Below are positions 1 to 7,585 of a stretch of 64,000 nt of DNA, piece after piece. Within the stretch, counting starts at the first letter, position 1, and every line of letters begins with the position of its first letter. Origin of the DNA: Burkholderia lata (GTDB lineage Bacteria; Pseudomonadota; Gammaproteobacteria; Burkholderiales; Burkholderiaceae); contig NC_007511.1 in the NCBI RefSeq assembly GCF_000012945.1, forward strand, positions 3,410,001 to 3,474,000, read 5' to 3'. The notes beneath the pieces were generated by a model. It was not told the DNA's origin and did not search any database. It saw nothing but the letters and a program-made list of their open reading frames with translations. The position numbers and the translations under genes are program-made.

Positions 1-1
1 C

Positions 2-664
2 GAAGCGCGTGCGCTGCTGCAGGCGCAGTTGAACTCGAGCGACGACAACCCGGGCGTCGCGGTGGGCGTCACGCCGAAGTCGAACCGCGCACAGGATGCG
101 GCCGGTTATGTCGACGGCGGCGGCGCGGTGCTGCCGAGCGCGAACTTCGAGCCGCTGCCGTGGGTGCTCGCGTTCGAACAGCTCGGGCTCGCACTCGGCC
201 ACAACGCGCTCGCGTCCGCGCAGCGCATCGTCAAGCTGAACGATCCGCACCTCACCGGCCTCTCGCGCTTCCTCGGCACCGAGGACACCGTGCACGCGTT
301 CGGCGCAATGGAGAAGCCGCCGACCGCGCTCGCGATGACGGTGAAGTCGCTCGCGATGCCCGTGTCGCTCGACTACCTGCCGGTCGCCGGCGGCATCGAG
401 GACGTCGCGACGAACGCACCCGACGTCGTGCAGCGCGTGCAGAAGCAGATCGACGCGAGCTACACGCTGCTCGGCCTCGAACTGATCGAGGCTGCGCAGG
501 CGATCGACCTGCGCCAGCGCAAGCAGCCGTCGTTCACGCTCGCGCTGGCCACGCAGCCGCTGTACCGCGCACTGCGCGCGAAGGTCGCGTTCCTCCAGAG
601 CGACCGCCCGCTCACGCCCGACTTCCGGGCCGCCGATGCGCTGCTGCGCGCGTATCGCGACTGA
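2..664 (+). CDS. aromatic amino acid ammonia-lyase, C-terminal part (5' end outside window)
   Basis: The frame is open from base 2, so only the last 220 residues are present. It carries the NSSDDNP stretch typical of the histidine/phenylalanine/tyrosine ammonia-lyase fold, followed by the long helical C-terminal domain. The family eliminates ammonia from an aromatic amino acid with an MIO cofactor formed from an Ala-Ser-Gly triad; that part lies upstream of the window, so substrate (His, Phe or Tyr) cannot be decided. The gene ends 168 bases before a porin gene on the same strand. No hut genes are nearby, which weakens a plain HutH call. Confidence 0.85.
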   Translation, partial: EARALLQAQLNSSDDNPGVAVGVTPKSNRAQDAAGYVDGGGAVLPSANFEPLPWVLAFEQLGLALGHNALASAQRIVKLNDPHLTGLSRFLGTEDTVHAFGAMEKPPTALAMTVKSLAMPVSLDYLPVAGGIEDVATNAPDVVQRVQKQIDASYTLLGLELIEAAQAIDLRQRKQPSFTLALATQPLYRALRAKVAFLQSDRPLTPDFRAADALLRAYRD

Positions 665-832
665 GCGGCGCACCGCCCTTCCTTCGTTACACCCGCTAGC
701 TGCCACACCCACCGCACCCGCCGCCGCGATCGTCGTTCGATCGTGGCGCGGGGCACTTCCGTACCGATTCGCACGCAACCGGATCCAGCCGCCGCTCGCC
801 GGCTTTCAACCACCCCGCACCGGAACACCATC

Positions 833-1933
833 ATGAAAAAAATCCTGTTCGCGCTGCCGCTCGCCGCGGCCGCCACCGCCCACGCGCAAAGCAGCGTCAC
901 GCTGTACGGCATCGTCGAAGACGGTGTCGACTACGTATCGAACGTGCAGGGCAAGCATCTCGTGCAGCTCGCGTCGGGTGTGACTGCCGGCAGCCGCTGG
1001 GGTGTGCGCGGCACCGAGGATCTCGGCGGCGGCCTGAGCGCGATCTTCCGGCTCGAAAGCGGCTTCGACATCAACTCCGGCCGCCTCGGCAGCGGGCTCG
1101 CGTTCTCGCGCAATGCGTACGTCGGGCTGAACGATACGAAGCTCGGCACGCTCACGCTCGGCCGCCAGTGGGATTCGATCGTTGACTATGTCGAGCCGTT
1201 CACGCTGAACGGCAACATCGGCGGCTACTACTTCGCGCACCCGAACGACATGGACAACACCGACAACGGCTTCCCGATCTCGAACGCGGTGAAGTACCGC
1301 AGCCCGACGATCGCGGGCATCACGTTCGGCGGCCTCTACGCGTTCGGCGGGCAGCCCGGCCGCTTCTCGGACAACGCGACGTTCAGCGTCGGCGCGAGCT
1401 ACGCGGCAGGCCCGGTCGGCTTCGGTATCGGCTATCTGCGGATCAACAACCCGGGCGTGTCGACGCAGGGCTACCAGAACTATCCGGGCTTCACGAATGC
1501 GATCTACGGCAACTACCTCGATGCGGCGCGTGCACAGAAGGTGTTCGGCGTGGGCGCGTCGTACCAGGTCGTGCAGTGGCTCAAGGTGCTGGCCGACTTC
1601 ACGAACACGAACTTCCAGCAAGGCAGCGCGGGGCACGACGCGACATTCCAGAACTACGAGCTGTCGACGCTGGTCACGCCGACGCCGGCCGTGACGATCG
1701 GCGCGGGCTATACGTACACGACGGGCCGCGACCACGCGACGAATGCGGAGCCGAAGTATCACCAGTTCAACCTGAGCGTCGAATACGCGTTGTCCAAGCG
1801 CACGAGCGTCTACGTGATGGGCGCGTTCCAGAAAGCGGGCGGCGACGCGCCGGTCGCGCAGATCGCGGGTTTCAACCCGTCGGGCAACCAGAAACAGGCG
1901 GTGGGCCGCGCGGGTATCCGCCACGCGTTCTGA
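833..1933 (+). CDS. Gram-negative porin (Porin_4/OmpC-like)
   Basis: A 366-residue outer-membrane trimeric porin of the beta-proteobacterial type. The start at 833 gives a clear signal peptide (MKKILFALPLAAAATAHA, likely cut before QSSVTLYG). The mature N-terminus QSSVTLYGIVEDGV is the hallmark first beta strand of these porins, and the chain ends in a C-terminal Phe (IRHAF) as needed for BAM-dependent outer membrane insertion. It should form a general diffusion channel for small hydrophilic solutes. A longer in-frame start upstream at 743 was rejected because it would bury the signal peptide. A second porin gene follows after about 120 bases. Confidence 0.93.
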   Translation: MKKILFALPLAAAATAHAQSSVTLYGIVEDGVDYVSNVQGKHLVQLASGVTAGSRWGVRGTEDLGGGLSAIFRLESGFDINSGRLGSGLAFSRNAYVGLNDTKLGTLTLGRQWDSIVDYVEPFTLNGNIGGYYFAHPNDMDNTDNGFPISNAVKYRSPTIAGITFGGLYAFGGQPGRFSDNATFSVGASYAAGPVGFGIGYLRINNPGVSTQGYQNYPGFTNAIYGNYLDAARAQKVFGVGASYQVVQWLKVLADFTNTNFQQGSAGHDATFQNYELSTLVTPTPAVTIGAGYTYTTGRDHATNAEPKYHQFNLSVEYALSKRTSVYVMGAFQKAGGDAPVAQIAGFNPSGNQKQAVGRAGIRHAF

Positions 1934-1945
1934 CGTTCGCGATGG

Positions 1946-1975
1946 CTGACGGTCGGGCGTGAAGCCTGCCGTCAG
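1946..1975. terminator. hairpin downstream of first porin
   Basis: Arms CTGACGG and CCGTCAG at the ends, extended inward past one bulged T by CGGGC/GCCTG (one wobble pair), with loop GTGAA. It begins 13 bases after the porin stop codon. There is no T-run after it, so it may act as a 3' stabilising structure rather than an intrinsic terminator. Confidence 0.4.
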
Positions 1976-2053
1976 TCGGTCGACAAGCGCGACGCCGCGA
2001 AGCATCGACATGCCGCCGCTTCCCAGCCACTTCCTTCAGACCATTTGATCAGT

Positions 2054-3151
2054 ATGCCTACTCATTCGAACCGGAACAAAAGCGGGCGACGTCACCGGCT
2101 CGCACCGGCAGTCAACCGCCGGCTGATGTCGGCCGTCGGCGCCTCGCTGATCGCCTGCACGATCGCCGACGACGCCGCGGCCCAGTCGTCCGTGTCGCTG
2201 TACGGGCTGGCCGACGTCTACGTCGGCACGCAAAAGAGTCTCGGCAAGCCGCGCGCGGTCGCGATGAATTCGGGCGGCTTCACGACGAGCTTCTGGGGGA
2301 TCGGCGGCCGCGAGGAGCTCGGCGGCGGTTACGCGCTGCAGTTCGCGCTCGAAGCGTTCATGCGCCCGTCGAACGGCGGCGCCGGACGCTTCAGCGGCGA
2401 TACGTTCTTCGGGCGCAATGCGTATGTCGGCGTCGCGACGCCGTCCGGCGTGCTGCGCGCCGGACGCAACACGACGCCGTATTACATCTCCGCCGTACGC
2501 TTCAACCCGTTCTCGACGTCGTTCGGCTTTTCACCGGCGCTGAACCAGATGTACAAGGGCGTAGCGGGGCAAGGCCTCGTCGGCGACAACGGCTGGAGCA
2601 ATTCGGTGCTGGTTTCGACACCCGGCGAGCACGCGCTGCAGGCGAGCCTGATCTATGCGACCGGCAACGAGCCGGGCCACGCGGGCGCGAACCAGTGGGG
2701 CGGCAGCGTCACCTATGACGGGCACCGCGCGTTCAGTGCAACGCTCGCGTTCCAGCAGGCGAAATTCGACCGGATGCCCGGCGACCTGAACGCGTCCATC
2801 GCCGGCTTCACGCAGCAGGACGCCGTGCTGGCCGGCGTCGGCTACGACCTGACCTTCGTGAAGTTCACCGCGTTCTACCAGTACGTGCACGACGCGATCG
2901 ACGGCGGCGGGCTCGGCACGCATAGCGGGCAACTGGGCGCGGCGGTGCCGCTCGGCTTCGGCACGGTGCTCGCATCGGTGATGGCCGCGAAAAGCCACGG
3001 CCGCGACCGCCCGTCGAGAACGACCTGGGCGCTCGGCTACGACTACCGGCTGTCGAAGCGGACCGACGTCTACGTCGCGTACATGCGCGACCGCGCGAGC
3101 GCCTACGGGAACGGCGATTCGGCCGGGCTCGGCCTGCGCACAGCGTTCTGA
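2054..3151 (+). CDS. Gram-negative porin (Porin_4)
   Basis: A 365-residue porin, paralogous to the gene just upstream. The N-terminus is longer than usual and rich in Arg/Asn before a hydrophobic signal segment ending near DDAAAQSS; the mature protein starts QSSVSLYGLADVYVG and ends with the terminal Phe (GLRTAF). ATG at 2054 is chosen; an internal ATG at 2126 would give a shorter, more conventional signal peptide, and TTG at 2045 is also in frame. Tandem porins suggest duplication and possibly different solute preferences. Confidence 0.9.
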   Translation: MPTHSNRNKSGRRHRLAPAVNRRLMSAVGASLIACTIADDAAAQSSVSLYGLADVYVGTQKSLGKPRAVAMNSGGFTTSFWGIGGREELGGGYALQFALEAFMRPSNGGAGRFSGDTFFGRNAYVGVATPSGVLRAGRNTTPYYISAVRFNPFSTSFGFSPALNQMYKGVAGQGLVGDNGWSNSVLVSTPGEHALQASLIYATGNEPGHAGANQWGGSVTYDGHRAFSATLAFQQAKFDRMPGDLNASIAGFTQQDAVLAGVGYDLTFVKFTAFYQYVHDAIDGGGLGTHSGQLGAAVPLGFGTVLASVMAAKSHGRDRPSRTTWALGYDYRLSKRTDVYVAYMRDRASAYGNGDSAGLGLRTAF

Positions 3152-3196
3152 ACGCGCGCCTTCAAGGCGCCATGACGGCGTGCGTGCGGCGGGTGC

Positions 3197-3901
3197 CTAC
3201 GCGTCCGCTTCCGCGTGCAGCAGCAACACCGCGTCGCGCTTCTCCAGCAGATGCCGCCGCAGGATCGCCGCGAGCGCCTTGCCGTCGCGCGCCTCCAGCG
3301 CCTTGATCATCTCCTCGTGATCGTGCACCGCGCGATCCCACTTCTCGACGTGCTGGTTCGAGCGGAACCGCATCGACATGATCCGGCGGTTGATCGACTG
3401 GTACGTGGCGCGCAGCGCCGAGTTGCGCGCGGCCTCGTTGATGCGGTCGTGGATTTCCTGGTTGCGGCTGTAGTAGCCGGGCAGGTCGTTCTGCATCCGG
3501 CACGCGAGCATCGAGTAATGCAGCGCCTTGATCTCCGCGAGCTCCGCGGGCGTGATCCGCTCGCACGCCAGCTCGCCTGAAAACGCCTCCAGCCCCGACA
3601 TCAGCTCGAAGGTCTCGCGGATCTCCGATTCGCTCATCCGGTACACGCTCGCACCGCGATTCGGCGACAGCACCAGCAGCCCCTCGGCCGCCAGCACCTT
3701 GAACGCCTCGCGCAGCGGCGTGCGCGAGATGCCGAGCGTCTCGCACAGCTCGCGCTCGTTCAGCCGCATGCCCGGCGTGAGCACGCCCTCGACGATGAAT
3801 TTGCGCAGGTGCTCCACGACCGTGTCGTGCAGCCGCTGCCGCTCCAGTTTCGGCAATGCCGGCGCGGTGCCGACAGGCTCCAGATCATTCAAATCTTGCA
3901 T
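3197..3901 (-). CDS. GntR-family (FadR/FCD subfamily) transcriptional regulator
   Basis: A 234-residue regulator. Residues about 25-85 form the winged helix typical of GntR (LNERELCETLGISRTPLREA); residues about 95-230 form the all-helical FCD effector domain, with the expected metal-binding His residues (HDRI near 151, HDHEE near 193). The start MQDLNDLEP at 3901 is preferred over an upstream in-frame start at 4051 because that would place the coding region across the promoter and operator area. The palindrome TTGCATGCAA overlaps its own start codon, implying autoregulation. It is divergent from the aminotransferase gene, its probable target. Confidence 0.92.
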   Translation of the reverse strand: MQDLNDLEPVGTAPALPKLERQRLHDTVVEHLRKFIVEGVLTPGMRLNERELCETLGISRTPLREAFKVLAAEGLLVLSPNRGASVYRMSESEIRETFELMSGLEAFSGELACERITPAELAEIKALHYSMLACRMQNDLPGYYSRNQEIHDRINEAARNSALRATYQSINRRIMSMRFRSNQHVEKWDRAVHDHEEMIKALEARDGKALAAILRRHLLEKRDAVLLLHAEADA

Positions 3902-3905
3902 GCAA
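3896..3905. promoter_or_regulatory. palindromic operator candidate (copy 1)
   Basis: Perfect palindrome TTGCATGCAA over the start codon of the GntR gene. The same core occurs again at 4042-4051 in the same divergent intergenic region. GntR/FCD proteins bind short palindromes as dimers, so this is a likely autoregulatory site. Confidence 0.6.
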
Positions 3906-4008
3906 AGTCCTTCCTTCTTGCTTCCCGCGATTCTACTGCAACTCGCCCGACCCGAATATCTCCCCGCCAATGTCGGGTAAACACCGGCATTTTCGGTGAA
4001 ATCAGCGC

Positions 4009-4038
4009 TTGGTTTTGCCGGGATCGCTCTGCTAAAGT
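4009..4038 (+). promoter_or_regulatory. candidate sigma-70 promoter of the aminotransferase operon
   Basis: TTGGTT at 4009-4014 and TAAAGT at 4033-4038 with an 18-base spacer. The palindrome copy 2 starts immediately after the -10-like box, so a bound repressor would cover the transcription start. Confidence 0.4.
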
Positions 4039-4054
4039 ATTTTGCATGCAAAAT
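4039..4054. promoter_or_regulatory. palindromic operator candidate (copy 2)
   Basis: Perfect 16-bp palindrome ATTTTGCATGCAAAAT, containing the same TTGCATGCAA core found over the GntR start codon. It lies 30 bases before the aminotransferase ATG and directly downstream of a candidate -10 box, a typical repressor position. Confidence 0.6.
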
Positions 4055-4084
4055 TCAAAATGCAACCAAGGAGACAGAACGACC

Positions 4085-5305
4085 ATGCTGCAACTCGACT
4101 TCCACCCGTCCGGCCGCCATTTCCTGCAGATTCCGGGGCCGAGCCCGGTGCCCGACCGCATCCTGCGGGCGATGAGCTATCCGACCATCGACCACCGTGG
4201 CCCCGAATTCGGTGCGCTCGGCCTCAAGGTGCTGGCCGGCATCAAGAAGATCTTCAAGACCACGCAGCCGGTGGTCATCTATCCGGCGTCGGGTACCGGC
4301 GCATGGGAAGCCGCGCTGACCAACACGCTGAGCGCCGGCGACACCGTGCTGATGTTCGAAACGGGCCACTTCGCGACGCTGTGGAAAAAGATGGCCGAGG
4401 CGCTCGGCCTGAAGCCCGAGTTCCTCGGACTGCCGGGCATCGAAGGCTGGCGCCGCGGCGTGCAGCCCGACATGATCGAAGCGCGCCTGCGCGCCGACAC
4501 CGCGCACGACATCAAGGCCGTGTGCGTGGTGCACAACGAAACCTCCACCGGCGTCACCTCCGACATCGCGGCCGTGCGCCGCGCGATCGACGCGGCCGGC
4601 CACCCGGCGCTGCTGATGGTCGACACGATCTCGGGGCTCGCATCCGCCGACTATCGCCATGACGAATGGGGCGTCGACGTCACCGTGTCGGGTTCACAGA
4701 AAGGGCTGATGCTGCCGCCGGGCATCAGCTTCAACGCGGTGTCGCCGAAGGCGCTCGCCGCGAGCGAGCACGCGACGCTGCCGCGCGCGTTCTGGGGCTG
4801 GCACGAGATCATCGAAGCGAACAGGAACGGCTACTGGCCGTACACGCCGAACACCAACCTGCTGTACGGCCTCGCCGAAGCGCTCGACATGATCCTCGGC
4901 GAAGGGCTCGACAACGTGTTCGCGCGCCACCAGCGGCTCGCGGAAGCGACGCGCCGCGCGGTGCGCGCCTGGGGCCTCGAGATCCAGTGCGCGGACCCGG
5001 CCGTCTACAGCCCCGTGCTGACCGGCGTGATGATGCCCGACGGCGTCGACGCGGACGCCGTGCGCAAGCTGATCTACGAACGCTTCGACATGTCGCTCGG
5101 CCAGGCGCTCGGCAAGATGCGCGGCAAGATGTTCCGCATCGGCCATCTCGGCGACTGCAACGACCTCACGCTGATGGCCACGCTCGCCGGTTGCGAGATG
5201 GGGCTGAAGCTCGCCGGCGTGCCGGTGGCCGCGAGCGGCGTCGTCGCGGCGATGGACTATCTCGCCACCAACACGCACACGCCCGCGCTGCGCGCGGCGG
5301 CCTGA
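4085..5305 (+). CDS. class V aminotransferase (alanine/serine-glyoxylate type)
   Basis: A 406-residue PLP enzyme of fold type I. The N-terminus has the family signature FLQIPGPSPVPDRILRAM; YPASGTGAWEAA (about 67-77) binds the cofactor phosphate, Asp180 in MVDTISG contacts the pyridine nitrogen, and Lys206 in SGSQKGLML is the Schiff-base lysine. Family members transfer the amino group of Ala, Ser or Asp to glyoxylate or a related oxo acid. The start at 4085 is fixed by AAGGAGA at 4068. It is the first gene of a run of four same-strand genes (permease, hydratase, FAD/Fe-S dehydrogenase). Substrate is not determined by the sequence. Confidence 0.9.
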   Translation: MLQLDFHPSGRHFLQIPGPSPVPDRILRAMSYPTIDHRGPEFGALGLKVLAGIKKIFKTTQPVVIYPASGTGAWEAALTNTLSAGDTVLMFETGHFATLWKKMAEALGLKPEFLGLPGIEGWRRGVQPDMIEARLRADTAHDIKAVCVVHNETSTGVTSDIAAVRRAIDAAGHPALLMVDTISGLASADYRHDEWGVDVTVSGSQKGLMLPPGISFNAVSPKALAASEHATLPRAFWGWHEIIEANRNGYWPYTPNTNLLYGLAEALDMILGEGLDNVFARHQRLAEATRRAVRAWGLEIQCADPAVYSPVLTGVMMPDGVDADAVRKLIYERFDMSLGQALGKMRGKMFRIGHLGDCNDLTLMATLAGCEMGLKLAGVPVAASGVVAAMDYLATNTHTPALRAAA

Positions 5306-5463
5306 ACGCGTGTGCCTGCGGCCCGCCGCAGGCACACCGCTCGCTCCCTTTTGCGGCCCGCACGACGCGCGGCCGCGCTGCATCGGCACGAAATCGACAC
5401 GAAAGCGGCCCCAGAGCCGGCGCGGATGCAGCGGCAAGCCAGACAACATCAAGGAGACACAAC

Positions 5464-6738
5464 ATGAAGCTGTTCCGGGCGACCGGCATCGTGCTGGTGA
5501 TGCTATGCGTGATGTACTTCATCACGTACCTCGATCGCGTGAACGTGAGCACGGCCGCCGCCGGGTTCGGCCGGGAATTCGGGCTGAACAAGACGGAGAT
5601 CGGCCTCGTGTTTTCCGCGTTCGCGTATCCGTACCTCGTGTTCCAGATCATCGGCGGCTGGGTCAGCGACCGCTTCGGCGCGCGCCGCACGCTGCTCGCG
5701 TGCGGGCTGCTGTGGGCCGTCGCGACGCTGCTGACCGGCATGGCTGGCGGCCTCGCGTCGCTGCTCGCCGCGCGCCTGCTGCTCGGGCTCGGCGAAGGCG
5801 CGACGTTCCCGGCGGCCACGTCGGCGATGTCGCGCTGGGTGCCGCGCGAGAAACGCGGCTTCGCGCAGGGCATCACGCATGCGTTCTCGCGGGTCGGCAA
5901 CGCGGTCGCGCCGGCCGCCGTCGTCGCGGTGATGGCCGTGTACGGATGGCGCGAATCGTTCTACATCTGCGGCGTGATCAGCATCGTGTGGGTCGTGGTG
6001 TGGGCGCTCGTCTATACCGAACACCCGAAGGACCACCCGCGCATCACGCAGGCCGAACTCGATGCGCTGCCGCCGCCCAAGCAGAAGCCCGCGAACGTAC
6101 CGTGGGGCCCGCTGTTCCGCCGGATGATGCCCGTCACGATCGTGTACTTCTGCTACGGCTGGACGCTGTGGCTGTTCCTCAGCTGGATTCCGCAGTACTT
6201 CCTGCACAGCTACGACCTCGACCTGAAGAAATCGGCCGTGTTCGCATCCGCGGTGTTCTTCGCGGGCGTGATCGGCGACACGCTCGGCGGCATCGTCACC
6301 GACCGCGTCTACGCACGCACCGGCAGCCTCAAGCGTGCGCGCAGCTGGATGGTGTCGATCTGCATGCTGCTCACGCTGCTGTCGCTGTTGCCGCTGCTGT
6401 TCACGCATCACCTGTACGTGTCGATGGCGTGCCTCGCGGCCGGCTTCTTCTTCGCCGAAATGACGATCGGGCCGATGTGGGCCGTGCCGATGGACATCGC
6501 GCCGGAATACTCGGGCACCGCGAGCGGGATGATGAATTCCGGCTCCGCGCTCGCGGCAATCCTGTCGCCGGTGATCTCCGGCTTCGTGATCGACCGCTTC
6601 GGCAGCTGGGAGCTGCCGTTCATCGGCAGCATGGTGCTGATGGGCGTGGGCGTGCTGCTCGCGTTCCGCATGCAGCCGGACAGCCGCTTCGCCGATGCCC
6701 CCGCCGAACAACCGGCCGCCAATCGCTCGCCGGCCTGA
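5464..6738 (+). CDS. MFS permease, ACS (anion:cation symporter) family
   Basis: A 424-residue inner-membrane transporter with about 12 hydrophobic segments. The first helix carries YFITYLDRVNVSTAAAG, the ACS family signature of tartrate, phthalate, glucarate and similar organic-anion permeases, and the loop 2-3 motif GGWVSDRFGARRT is present. The start follows AAGGAGA at 5451. It sits between the aminotransferase and a hydratase, so it probably imports the carboxylate the operon degrades. Confidence 0.9.
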   Translation: MKLFRATGIVLVMLCVMYFITYLDRVNVSTAAAGFGREFGLNKTEIGLVFSAFAYPYLVFQIIGGWVSDRFGARRTLLACGLLWAVATLLTGMAGGLASLLAARLLLGLGEGATFPAATSAMSRWVPREKRGFAQGITHAFSRVGNAVAPAAVVAVMAVYGWRESFYICGVISIVWVVVWALVYTEHPKDHPRITQAELDALPPPKQKPANVPWGPLFRRMMPVTIVYFCYGWTLWLFLSWIPQYFLHSYDLDLKKSAVFASAVFFAGVIGDTLGGIVTDRVYARTGSLKRARSWMVSICMLLTLLSLLPLLFTHHLYVSMACLAAGFFFAEMTIGPMWAVPMDIAPEYSGTASGMMNSGSALAAILSPVISGFVIDRFGSWELPFIGSMVLMGVGVLLAFRMQPDSRFADAPAEQPAANRSPA

Positions 6739-6784
6739 TGCCAACGGGGCGCCGCCGCCGGCGCCCGCCTTTTTGACTGCAACG

Positions 6785-7549
6785 ATGACCCAACAAGCTA
6801 CCCACGACCTCGCCGTCCGGCTCGCCGCCGGCTGGCAACACGGCATCGCGTTCAACGCACTGCCTTCGGACCTCGTCCCCGCCGATGCCGACGCCGCCTA
6901 TGCGGTGCAGGCGCAAGTTCTCGCCGCGCGCAGCACCGCAATCGGCGCATGGAAGGTCGGCGCGAAGCAACCCGATGGCCCGATCCAGGGCGCACCGCTG
7001 CCGGACGACTGCCGCCATGCGAGCGGCGTCACGCTGCCGCGTGGCGCGTTCCGGCCGCTCGGCCTCGAACTGGAAATCGCGTTCCGCTTCGGCCGCGACT
7101 TCGCGCCGCGTGCGGCCGCCTATGCCGATGACGAAGTGTTCGACGGCATCGCGCAGATGGGCGCATCGATCGAGATCGTCGCGAGCCGCTTCCGCGAATG
7201 GCCGGACGTCGCCCCCGTCGCGCAACTCGCCGACCTGCAGAACCACGGCGCGCTCGTGCTCGGCGAGATGACCGGCTATCGCGACGATTTCCCGTTCGTC
7301 GCGCCGGCTCCCGCGTTTTCGTTCGACGGGCAGGACATCGTCGGCTCGGCACCGGGCACCAACCCCGCAGGCGATCCGCGCCGCCTGCTGCCGTGGCTCG
7401 TGAATCACGCGTCGCGGCGCGGCATCGCGCTGCCGGCCGGCACCGTCGTCACGACCGGCTCGTACACGGGGATGTTTTTCCCGAACGCGGCGGGCACGGC
7501 CGTCGGCCGCATACCGGGGTTGCCGCCCGTCAGCGTGACCCTCGCCTGA
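6785..7549 (+). CDS. 2-oxopent-4-enoate hydratase-like protein (FAH superfamily)
   Basis: A 254-residue protein of the fumarylacetoacetate hydrolase fold, closest in layout to MhpD/XylJ-type hydratases: substrate-binding WKVGAK (about 57-62), metal-ligand segment GLELEIAFRFGR (about 95-106), ADLQNHGALVLGE (about 150-162) and C-terminal VTTGSYTGM. Such enzymes add water to an enol or dienol acid or decarboxylate a related oxo acid. It lies 46 bases after the permease gene and 36 before the dehydrogenase gene, so it is probably in the same operon. No aromatic ring-cleavage gene is near, so a role outside meta-cleavage is likely. Confidence 0.83.
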   Translation: MTQQATHDLAVRLAAGWQHGIAFNALPSDLVPADADAAYAVQAQVLAARSTAIGAWKVGAKQPDGPIQGAPLPDDCRHASGVTLPRGAFRPLGLELEIAFRFGRDFAPRAAAYADDEVFDGIAQMGASIEIVASRFREWPDVAPVAQLADLQNHGALVLGEMTGYRDDFPFVAPAPAFSFDGQDIVGSAPGTNPAGDPRRLLPWLVNHASRRGIALPAGTVVTTGSYTGMFFPNAAGTAVGRIPGLPPVSVTLA

Positions 7550-7585
7550 TCCCCGCCTGCCCCTCACCCGATACCGACCGCTGCC

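Noticed and set aside
3156..3170. GCGCC-TTCAA-GGCGC hairpin after the second porin as a terminator
   Set aside because: The stem is only five base pairs plus a tiny loop and lacks a T-run; too weak to call.
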